From contig JACVTC010000018.1 in NCBI GenBank assembly GCA_016946835.1, positions 334,501 through 398,500 of the forward strand: a stretch of 64,000 nucleotides of DNA, given 5' to 3'. Within the stretch, counting starts at the first letter, position 1; each line of letters begins with the position of its first letter. Shown here one piece after another: positions 22,418-31,588 of this stretch. The translations under genes were made by a program, and so were the position numbers. This DNA is from Neocallimastix lanati (nom. inval.) (taxonomy: Eukaryota > Neocallimastigomycota > Neocallimastigomycetes > Neocallimastigales > Neocallimastigaceae). Under the pieces are notes generated by a model. That model was not told where the DNA came from. It ran no database searches and saw only the letters and a list, made by a program, of their open reading frames with translations.

Positions 22418-23752
22418 TCAAGCTTCTCTGTAAACGGAGTTAAACTTTACTAAATTTTTAAAGTGAACATTCCTATCGAGTTGCTTTCCAGTTTTCTGAT
22501 CGATTAGGGTTGCCGTGTTGAATTGAATTTTTAAAATTTTAAATGGTCCATTGTAATATGGTTCTAGCTTAGTGCGGCTAAAGTTTCTAACAAGAACAAG
22601 ATCACCAGCCTTTAATTCTTTTCCTTTTTTCATACTTATTTGTTCTTCTCGTCTTGTTGCCCAATACTTGTTAGCATTCTTCACATTTTCGCATGCTTCT
22701 CTAGTCCATTGATAATGACGAACAAATTTTTCCATTAAAATTTCATCATATGATTTACCTGCATTTTCAATTGTTCTTATGGCTAAATCATAAGGCTGTT
22801 GGTCTTCTCTTCCATATACTAATTCAAAACTAGAATGTCCAGTAGCTGTGTTTTTGGTAGTTGGAAGTGCCCATAAAGCAGAAGGTAAAACTTCATCCCA
22901 ATCTTGATTTTTCCTTCCTAATAAACGAAGTAATTTTCCAATTTCTTTGTTTCGATTTTCAGTAAGACCATTTGATTCAGGGTGGTAAGTAGCTACAAAT
23001 TTAACATATACATCATAAAGATCAAGAAAGATTTTAGTCATATCAGAAGTGAATTGGACTCCATTATCAGTAGTAATAACTTGAGGCACACCATGTCTTG
23101 CAAAAACGTTTATTAAAAATTTAATTATATCAGAGGAAGTTATGTTTTCAGTGGGTTCGGCTTCAACCCATTTGGTAAAGTAATCAACAGTTACTATAAT
23201 ATATTGATTATTATTTCTTGTTTTTGGTAACGGTCCTATAATATCTAATCCTAAATGCACAAAGGGACCTTCTACTTTAGTTGGATGGTTTTCGGTTGGT
23301 TCTGGATATGGTTGAGGACGATTTAACTGGCATTTTTCACAATTACTAACAATTCTTTTGATATCTTTAATCATATGATTCCAATAAAAGTCTTTCTTAA
23401 GTCTTTGATATGTTTTGTAATATCCTTCGTGGCCAATATTATGAGCTTCTAAAATTAATTTAAATTTTTCATTTTCATCCGTTATTAATTTTCTATAATT
23501 TCCATTGTCGATAAAGTAATCTTCACCATCAATAATAGTAAACTTTTCATTAATAAATTCCTTTATAACTTTAGATAATAATTCTTCATTATTTCCATTA
23601 GTAATTTTTGTTAATAATATCTTTCTCTCTTCCTTACTTTTCATTCTTGAAAGAACATCAGCTAACACATTCTTTTTGCCAGATTCATATTTTATATTAA
23701 TTCCAAGCATACTAGCGGTTAGACACCATCTTGTTTGCCTTGCATTCAAAGG
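22418..23752 (-). CDS. Integrase part of the core element Pol (after an in-frame stop)
   Basis: Continues in the same frame as the upstream Pol segment after one TAA. The first residues (NARQTRWCLT..KNVLADVLSR) are the end of RNase H/connection. Next come the integrase zinc-binding HHCC (AHNIGHEGYY..CEKCQ), the DDE core (HLGLDIIGPL, VITTDNGVQFT, HPESNGLTENRN) and a C-terminal GPY/F-type module (KAGDLVLV..YYNGPFKILK). The catalytic D, D and E are present. It ends 18 bp from the 3' LTR. No chromodomain is visible. Integrase would insert the element cDNA. Without readthrough of the stop it cannot be made as part of Pol. Confidence 0.9.
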   Translation of the reverse strand, partial: PLNARQTRWCLTASMLGINIKYESGKKNVLADVLSRMKSKEERKILLTKITNGNNEELLSKVIKEFINEKFTIIDGEDYFIDNGNYRKLITDENEKFKLILEAHNIGHEGYYKTYQRLKKDFYWNHMIKDIKRIVSNCEKCQLNRPQPYPEPTENHPTKVEGPFVHLGLDIIGPLPKTRNNNQYIIVTVDYFTKWVEAEPTENITSSDIIKFLINVFARHGVPQVITTDNGVQFTSDMTKIFLDLYDVYVKFVATYHPESNGLTENRNKEIGKLLRLLGRKNQDWDEVLPSALWALPTTKNTATGHSSFELVYGREDQQPYDLAIRTIENAGKSYDEILMEKFVRHYQWTREACENVKNANKYWATRREEQISMKKGKELKAGDLVLVRNFSRTKLEPYYNGPFKILKIQFNTATLIDQKTGKQLDRNVHFKNLVKFNSVYREA

Positions 23753-26427
23753 TTATTTATTCTTAAATAAACCAACTAATGGTTTATGATCTGTGTAAAT
23801 AGTTGTAGGTAATGGATTTCCTTCAATATAAGATTTAAATTTTGTCACACAGTAAAACAAAGTGGTTCCTTCCAAATCGGTAATACCATAATTCTTTTCA
23901 GCTTTCTTTAAACTTCTACTTATAAAGTGTATTGGATGCTCCTTACCGGTTTCTTCTTCTTTTTGTAAAAGAACTCCACCAATTCCATTATACGAAGCAT
24001 CAGTTCTAATGATAAAAGGTTTGTCAAATGACGGAAATTTTAGAATAGGTGCATTGATTAATTTTTCTTTTAGGAGTTCATAGCTTTCTTGTTGTTCTTT
24101 ATTCCATTCATATTTAGTATTCTTTTTCAATAATTTACAGAAAGGTGAGGTAATTTGAGCATATTTAGGAATAAAGTCACGATAATATCCTACTGTTCCT
24201 AGAAATGATCTTAATTCATGAATTGATGAAGGGGCTTCCCACTTCTTAATAGCTGTTATTTTACTTTCCATGGGACTTAATCCTTTAGTAGTAAGTTTGT
24301 GACCTAATACATCAACTTCAATTTGAAGAAAATGGCACTTTTCAATATTAATTTTTAATTTGTTTTCTTTAAATACTTCTAATACTTGTTTAATATGAAT
24401 TAAATGTTCTTCGATACTTTTTGAATAGATCAAAACATCATCAATAAATACGTAAACAAATTCACCAATAAAAGGGAATAAAATTTTATTCATTTCTCTT
24501 TGAAAGGTTGAGGGAGCTCCAGTAAGTCCAAAAGGCATAACCTTAAATTGATAATTTCCAAACTTAGTAGTGAAAGTGGTTACTTCAACGCTTTCTTCAT
24601 CCATTAAGATTTGGTGAAAACCCGAAAAAAAATCAAGAGTTGTAAATATTTTAGCTCCTCCGAGACTATCAAAAATTTCATCTATATATGGAACTGAATA
24701 AGAATCTTTTTCTGTCATATCATTGACTTTTCGGTAGTCAATGCACAAGCGCCACTTTCCATTTTGTTTTAGAATAAGTACTACTGGAGATGACCATTCT
24801 GAACAGGATGGTTCTATCAATCCTTTCTTAATAAGCTTTGTAAGTTCTTCTTTTAAGATATCTGATTTTAATTTAGTTAACCTATAACTTCTTAATTTTA
24901 CTGGCTTTGCATTAGCTTTTAAACGGATCTTATGTGGTGAAAGTTTAGAAGGAGTTAGTTCTTCTGTTGAAGTGGCAACTATGTCAATCATTTCTTTGAG
25001 AATTTTAATAATTTGTTTTTTATAATCTTTATTTAAGGTACTTAAAAATTCATCACTTTCAATAAATTCCATTGGAGTTAATTCCTTAATAATTTCCTTT
25101 TCATTATTCGTTTCTTTAACTTTTCTAATAGTGCAGATTATACTTTCTTCATCATAATATTGATTATTTATTTTAGCTATTTCTTCGTATTCACTTTCTG
25201 ACAAAAGTTTACATAAGCTGTTTAAGGTTGGATGAATAAATAAACAATGATCGATTTGAGTTTTAAAGTTTATTAACATATCATAAAAAGAGTCTTCTTT
25301 CTCAATAATTCTAAAGTCCGCATTAAATTCATAATTATTAATTTTTACTGGTAATCGAACAATAATTCCTTCCGAGTATTCTTCATCTTGTGTTGCTAGT
25401 TGGATTCTTCCACGACTTTTTCCAACTGTTTCATATTCACCAGGTAATTTATCAAAATACTGCTTAGTAACGATGCTTAGGTTACTACAAGAATCAATTA
25501 AAAGTTTTCCTAGTACTCCGTCAACACTTGCATCAACCATTGCTAAGTCTTCTTCGGCTACTTCATTACTTTTACTTATGTAGCTATGATCATAGTTATT
25601 TACTAATAAAGTTCGTGCTATTACATTGTCTACAGTTCCAATTATTTTAGATTTTTCTAACTTTAAACCTTGAGTTAATTGTGAACGAATTTTCGAACAT
25701 GCATTCAAGAGTTGACCTATCGTAATACTGGATTTAAGATTATTTAAATCATCCATAATATTGTAAGGTTCTTTATTATTCATCATTTTGATATTCCTTT
25801 TTACTAACTGAGTATTTTCATTATTAGTTTCTTTAGTTTTTGTTGAAATTAATTTTTCCAAAGTATTAGTTTTATTTTGTTGATTATCTTTATTCATTTC
25901 TAAATCTTCTATTTCATTATCGATTACGAGTATATCTTCAGATTCAACTTTTTCCTTTCCTTTTGATGAATAATTGTTGTTTTCTTTTTTACTTTCTCTT
26001 ACTCTTGTTATATTTCTTAATTCCTTTTCTTTTTGTTTTTCTTTGTTAATATTTGGTTGAGTTAAAATTGAAGGAAGTATTTGATTTTTATAAACTTTAT
26101 TTGGTTTATTATGTAGCTCATTTTCTTTCTTCTTTCTTAAAGCAGGAGTTGCGAAAGGACGTGGATTATCTTTTAAACTTTTATGTACTTTCTTGGAATT
26201 ATTTTCTTCTTTTTCGCCTTTATTATCATTCATTTTTCTTTTTATAACATTTATAATGATATCATTCTCACTTTCAGTTGTGTCACTAAAATCAGATTCT
26301 TCAGATTCTTCATTAAAGGAATTATTATCAATTGGAGTATTCTTAGTAAAAGTATTATTTTGTAAATTATTTAATGAAGCTATTGTTTTGTCATTGGGAG
26401 TGCTTCTGCTCCCATTTAGAAGTTTAA
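23753..26427 (-). CDS. Pro-RT-RNase H part of the core element Pol, expressed by -1 frameshift from gag
   Basis: The frame is open from the frameshift site. The ATG at 26233 is probably not the true start. A long Asn/Lys/Glu-rich linker comes first. The protease-like segment LLIDSCSNLSIV follows, with DSC where most families have DSG or DTG. RT motifs: LRSYRLTKLKSDILKEEL, KWRLCIDYRKVN, LDFFSGFHQ, PFGLTGAPSTFQ and VFIDDVLIYS. The catalytic box is FIDD rather than YxDD. RNase H: IIRTDASYNGIGG, YGITDLEG, TIYTDHKP. TAA at 23753-23755 interrupts the frame just before NARQTRWC. It lies downstream of gag with a one-base shift. Apart from the stop it appears intact. Confidence 0.9.
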
Positions 26428-26428
26428 A
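26396..26428 (-). promoter_or_regulatory. Programmed -1 ribosomal frameshift signal (gag/pol)
   Basis: Minus-strand T TTA AAC (26428-26422) lies exactly in the gag reading register, immediately before TTC TAA, the gag stop. An 8-nt spacer follows, then a hairpin GGGAG/CTCCC (26413-26409 with 26400-26396, 8-nt loop). Slipping back one base enters the pol frame, which is open from there. This is the classic X XXY YYZ plus stem layout. Confidence 0.85.
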
Positions 26429-27321
26429 GACTTTTTGGAATATATTTCTTTTTTATTTTTTTCCATAATCTTATTTAATTGAGGGCAATAGTATGAGTAA
26501 TGACCTTCTTCCTTACAGAAGAAGCAAGTTTTAACAGATAAATTTCTCATTTTCTGGGTTGATTCTTCTATAATATCTTGAGGTTTCGATTTATTATTTG
26601 TTTGACTTGCTTGGAAAGTTTCGTTTCTTCTTTTAGGATAAAGTCTTGAAGTAGTACTGTTTTGATTATTTTGATTATGTTGGGAATTATTAATATTATA
26701 GGTATTATTGTTCCTTACAGAAAGTCTATCTACTTTCTCGGCAATTTTGAAAGCTTTCTCCATACTTATATCATCTTTAAGGGATAATTTCTTCCAGGCT
26801 TCATAATTATTTTGAATAGAATCAATATAATCTAGTACACCAATGCGCTTTCTTCTCTTTTTATCAAGTTTAGTGTACAAAGTTCTATATCTTACATTAA
26901 AGTCTTTAATCTTTTCGTTTCTTTTAATTCGCATTGCACGAAGTTCTTTAAGAAGTAAATTTTGGTCTTCTTTAATACCGTAAAAATTTTCAAGACTTGA
27001 AATAATTTTTTCAAGGGAAGGAAATTTAATATCATCATCAACATTTTCTTCTTCATCATCATCTTCTTCTTCATCTGATGAATCATCACTTTCATCATCA
27101 CTATCTTCTCCCAAATCTTCAATAACGCGTTGCACTTCACCAGAGCTGGTAAGTAAACAAGCATTAAATATTGTTTCCGGATCTGTGATACCTTGTATCT
27201 TGATCCAAAGTTTTAATTCAGTAGCCCAGGACTTAATATCTAAATTGTCCTTGCTAAGTTTCACAATATCTCTCAATTCCTTTTTTAATTCTTTAAAGCT
27301 CAAAGTTGTTTCCTTGGACAT
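26416..27321 (-). CDS. Gag of the core Ty3/Gypsy element
   Basis: 301 residues from ATG at 27321. It has a capsid-like helical N-terminal part (LKKELRDIVKL..IKSWATELKLWIKIQG), an acidic run of Asp/Glu/Ser at about 70-100, then the second capsid part (LLKELRAMRIKRNEKIKDFN, RYRTLYTKLDKKRRKR). A nucleocapsid with one complete CCHC knuckle follows (CFFCKEEGHYSYYC, about residues 264-277). It packages element RNA into cytoplasmic particles. It ends at TAA 26416-26418, six nt after the slippery heptamer. No damage is visible. Confidence 0.93.
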   Translation of the reverse strand: MSKETTLSFKELKKELRDIVKLSKDNLDIKSWATELKLWIKIQGITDPETIFNACLLTSSGEVQRVIEDLGEDSDDESDDSSDEEEDDDEEENVDDDIKFPSLEKIISSLENFYGIKEDQNLLLKELRAMRIKRNEKIKDFNVRYRTLYTKLDKKRRKRIGVLDYIDSIQNNYEAWKKLSLKDDISMEKAFKIAEKVDRLSVRNNNTYNINNSQHNQNNQNSTTSRLYPKRRNETFQASQTNNKSKPQDIIEESTQKMRNLSVKTCFFCKEEGHYSYYCPQLNKIMEKNKKEIYSKKSLNF

Positions 27322-27489
27322 TTTGTCTAAATATTTCTTGTTATATTAATGAGGTGATTAAATACGAATAAATTGGGAAATCCAACTTTAAAAATATAAT
27401 TTAATAGGTAATTTAATATCGAATCAATTTTTAAAACAATATATTTTAGTAACTTTTGAAAATAATAATTTTATTTGCTTTCTTTAGTA

Positions 27490-27690
27490 GATATAAGCTC
27501 GAAATCCTTATCGACAACTCAGTAGAAATTATAAAGCACGAGGTTCTTTTCGACTACTTTATTAAGAATAATTTTTAAGTTCGAAATCTTTATCGACAAC
27601 TCAATAGAATAATTTTATGTTCGAAATCTTTATCGACAACTTAATAGAATATTTTTCAAGCTCGAAATCTTTATCGACCACTTGAATTTT
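27490..27690. repeat. Tandem repeat TTCGAAATCTTTATCGACAA
   Basis: Four degenerate copies spaced about 50-60 bp apart (near 27497, 27580, 27620 and 27660), each with CTCGAAATC or TTCGAAATC followed by TTATCGACNACTT. A possible protein- or RNA-binding array in the leader. Confidence 0.7.
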
Positions 27691-27854
27691 GTAATTTAGT
27701 ATATTTGTAGTAATAAATTTAGAAGCAAAGTTTTATTTATTATTTTCACCTTTCAAAAATTTTCTTTTTAAACGATAAATATTGTATTGTTATAGCTAAT
27801 AAAATTATTAATTAATTATAATTATTAAACACAAAAAATAATCTTTATTGTCGT

Positions 27855-28005
27855 ACAATCTGATAGTACACACTGTCTGACGTGCAGCTTACCTAATGGT
27901 GTCATGCCACGCGTGTGCCACGATTACTATATTCAATATAAAATATAGCAGTTCAGAGCCCACTAGCCCAATTACTATGTAGTATAAACTTAATCCTATA
28001 ATCTA
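27855..28005 (-). promoter_or_regulatory. Conserved leader motif, copy 2
   Basis: Minus-strand GGATTAAGTTTATAC, GGGCTAGTGGGCTCTGAACTG and ATCGTGGCACACGCGTGGCA with TGACACCATTAGGTAAGCTG, in the same order as at 2125-2280. Confidence 0.5.
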
Positions 28006-28254
28006 TGTACGGAATAAAAAAAAAATTTTAAAAGTATTCAATAATATTTTTATTAACTAATATAAATTAACTAAAAACACAATATTTTCAAAGTAAATTA
28101 AGATTCTATTACAGGAATTATATAACAAATAAAGTACCAGTAATAAAGAAAAAATAAAAAAAAATTTAAATGGCGAAGTTAGCCAAAGTCTGATACTTTA
28201 TATAATAAAGTGCCTTATAACTAGCACAAAGAAAAAAAAATATAAAAAAAAACA

Positions 28255-28490
28255 ATCTTACGCCTTCGGTGACGTAAGCTCCTTATTCGCCAGTGCTTGG
28301 AAAGTACCCGCACCTTCGTGTGTTGAAACGTTGAAGGCTGAACTATTATTACAGGGTCGGTAACCAAATACCTTCGTCTACTTTCCAATTAATCTCCAAA
28401 TTAACTACTATTCAATAACCTACTAAGTTAATTTGTTGCTATCTGAGAATACACTGTGTATGTGCTCTATCCGCTCCCTGTTATAATTTT
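28255..28490. other. GC-richer structured block in leader
   Basis: Contains an imperfect hairpin CTTACGCC-TTCG-GTGACGTAAG (UUCG-type loop) and further stems. No coding frame. Possible RNA structure of the element transcript. Confidence 0.4.
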
Positions 28491-29022
28491 ACAAAATTTG
28501 TTTTTTTAGAATCTTAATTTTACTTATTTAAAAAAAAAAAATTTTTTTTATATATATATCAAACAAGCGCCATAGGTTAATCAAAGGATTAACGACTTAC
28601 TTGTTTATCAATATAAAATAAAAAAAAAATTAAAAAAAATCTATGTTATTTACTATTATTTCTATTTAATTCCCCGATATCTCCACCATATAAATGTTAA
28701 GGTTTTAGAGAATTAAATAAAAATAAAGTAAAGAAACACAAATTTTATTTATTTATTTATTATTTTATTTATTAATTTTATTAAATTTATTTGATTTTAT
28801 TTTATTTTTTTAATTTTACTTGATGATTTTTAAAAATTGGTAGCAAAATTTACAACTATTTATATTTTTTTTCAAGGCATAAAAGTTGTTCTTGCCACTA
28901 AATTACATTTTATTTATTTTTTTTTTTATAAAAACTATTAAATTTAAATTGAATTTTATAATCAATTATATAAAATTTAATTATAACAATATAAATAAAA
29001 TACATTTATAATATTAATAAAA

Positions 29023-29063
<41 letters not shown>

Positions 29064-29094
29064 CTAAAATATTACTAATAAGAATTTATTTAAT

Positions 29095-29545
29095 TGGCTA
29101 TAATTTTTATTACAATCTGTTAAAATATTCAAATAAAAATAAAAATACTATTCTAATATAAAGGTTTTTAATAAAATAAAATATTTTTCAATATAAAATA
29201 AAACATTTCGATATAAAATTTTATAATAAAAGTTAAAATATAATATATAAATTTTTAATTATCAATATATAAAAATATTATTAATACAAATTTTCATTAT
29301 TAATATAAAAATAAAAAAGTAAGATTTATTATTAATATTGCTAATATAAGTTTTAAGTATATAAAAATATTACTATTAATATAAGATTTAATATAAAAAT
29401 ATAAAGTTTAATATAATTTTTGATTTAATTTTTAATCTTTGAATTTAAAAATTTATTAAAGTACAAAAATAATAATGTACACATAATGTATTAGAAATAA
29501 TTCGTAGATTTAATTAAGAATGCATTATTTAGTACATTCTTATCA
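29095..29545 (-). repeat. 5' LTR of the core Ty3/Gypsy element
   Basis: 451 bp, 99% identical to 21949-22399. Starts TGATAAGAATG on the minus strand and ends GCCA. The four differences are scattered, indicating a young insertion. No convincing TATA box. The sequence just inside is A/T-rich without an obvious tRNA-complementary priming site. Confidence 0.85.
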
Positions 29546-29561
29546 TCCAGTTAGTAAAATT

Positions 29562-29640
29562 AGAACTTTGGTTCAATGGTTAATTACCTTGACCATGATC
29601 AATACTTCATGGGTTTGACTCACAACTCAACCCATTTTGC
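29562..29640 (+). pseudogene. tRNA-Met-like pseudogene (degenerate)
   Basis: A-box-like TGGTTCAATGG (29569-29579), anticodon arm TTGA-CCATGA-TCAA containing CAT, and B-box GGTTTGACTCA (29612-29622). Six rather than seven loop bases and an aberrant T-arm argue against function. The presumed 5' end is about 17 bp from the outer edge of the core element 5' LTR. Confidence 0.45.
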
Positions 29641-30611
29641 ATAAATAATTATTTTATTAATTATTTTATTAATTATTAATAATATCTTCTTGAATATTCT
29701 TTCTGTATAAATTATAGAAAGTTTAAGAATATTTCAGTTCGTAATTCAACCGAAATGAATTTAGAAATTCTTATTATATAAATTATTTTATTCTTTTTCG
29801 ATAAGATTCATTTTCATCAATTAAAATCTATATTCTAGAAACTTTACATTATTAATTATTACAAACATATTTCTCAATATTTCTTTAAAATTATTTTTAC
29901 ATGTTAAAACTGTTTTTCCGTTAAAAGTATAAATAGAGTGCGAACTTCACTAATGAAAATATTTTTCTTTGTGCTTTTATTAATAATAATTAACGTATAA
30001 GTAATTCGAAATATTACCTTGTTGATTAATATTAATAATTACTTTAAATTTTATAATTAATAAAAAAATATTTCAAATAAAACGAATTATTTATACAGAT
30101 AGTGTAAACCTATTGAGTTTTCTCCTTTCTGTGTTTCTATATCTCGTCCCGCCTTTACAATAGAAGCACGTTACAATAAAAGCACCTCCGTTACAATATA
30201 TTATAGTTTTTAAATTTATTTTATATAAAATATAAGAATATTATATTAACATTCTTGATTAAAATAACTTTATTTTTCTGTAAAATCTTTTTAAATTTTG
30301 TTTGTTTCTTTTCGTGTATATTAAATAATTTAGTTTTAGTATATGAAAAATAATATAAAATTATATAAGCAAAATTTATTAAAATAAAAATACTTATGAA
30401 TTAGTTAATATAAATTAATATAAAATTTGAAGTAATTAGTAATAGTAAATTATTTTTTTAAATATGACAATAAAATGTAGAAAGGCTTTACATATTTATT
30501 TTTTTTTCAAAAAGTATAAATAAGTAAAGTTTTTCAATAATTAAAATGGAGACAGAAAAATATTAAAAATAAATAATTAATAAAATTTCTAATAAAACCC
30601 GAATCATAGCA
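29641..30611. other. AT-rich region with an LTR-like promoter segment
   Basis: GTATAAATAGAGTGCGAAC at about 29926-29944 looks like an LTR TATA box and start region on the plus strand. GC-richer ATCTCGTCCCGCCTTTACA (about 30143-30161) and two CGTTACAATA copies (about 30170-30200) could be an LTR 3' end. No complete boundaries; no ORF. Confidence 0.35.
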
Positions 30612-31217
30612 GATTTGATATGGGGTGTCACTAAATATCTTGTATTTCCTATTAAATACTCTTAATAATAATAAAATAAAAACTATTATTAAATATTCTT
30701 ATTAATTTCTTTTATTAATATTAAATATAACAAAAATTATTATTAAATATTCTTATTAATTTCTTTTATTAATATCAAATATAATAAAAATTATTATTAA
30801 ATATTCTTATAATTTCTTTTATTAATATTAAATATAGTAAAAAATTATTGTTCTTTTATTAATATCAAATCTAATAAAAATTATTATTAAATGTTCTTTT
30901 ATTAATATTAAATCTAATAAAAATTATTATTAAATATTTTTATAAATTTCTTTTATTAATATTAAATATAACAAAAATTATTATTAAATATTCTTATTAA
31001 TTTCTTTTATTAATATCAAATATAATAAAAATTATTATTAAATATTCTAATAAAAATCCTTTATTAATATTAAATAAAATAAAAATTATTACTAAATATT
31101 CTTATTAAAAATTATATAATATTTAAATCATTACTAATTCTTATTTTTATATTAAGAATAATAAAAACCTATTTCAATAAATATTTGATATAAAATACAG
31201 AATTATAAGTTTCTGTA
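30612..31217. repeat. Truncated copy of block D minisatellite
   Basis: Starts TTGATATGGGGTGTCACTAA and contains about eight degenerate 54-bp units. It ends TACAGAATTATAAGTTTCTG TATAAT exactly where the right arm begins. Direct orientation relative to 16388-17272. Confidence 0.75.
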
Positions 31218-31588
31218 TAATATATTTTTAAATAAACTCTTTGAATTAAATAAATAAAAAAATAAATAATTATATTTTTTAAAAATAATTTTTTTTAATT
31301 TTAAATTGTTAAATTATATGTTAAGATTTTGATATAATTTATAATTTAAATACAAATAAAATAATATGTTTTATTAAAAATATTCACTAAGTCGATATGT
31401 CTATATAGTAATATACTATATAGATATATAATAATAATAATAAATATTTAATGTTTAGTTTAATAAAAATTTATTTATAATAAACTTTGATAATTAGAAT
31501 TATCAAATTAATTTGATTTTAAATTTATTGATTTTATTAATAATAAAATATCTATAATATATTACTATTAAGGTAATTTTACAATAAC

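Larger units (their letters stand above)
27322..29094 (-). other. Leader of the core retroelement
   Basis: 1.77 kb between 5' LTR and gag without an ORF. Holds, from gag outwards: a degenerate tandem repeat (27490-27690), the conserved leader motif (27855-28005), a second GC-richer structured block (28255-28490), a GTTAATC/GATTAAC hairpin near 28575-28592, and a 32-nt poly-T run (29025-29056). Unusually long for a Ty3-type leader. Confidence 0.6.

Noticed and set aside
26233-26235. ATG at 26233 as an independent pol start
   Set aside because: The frame is open well upstream and joins gag through a phase-correct slippery site.
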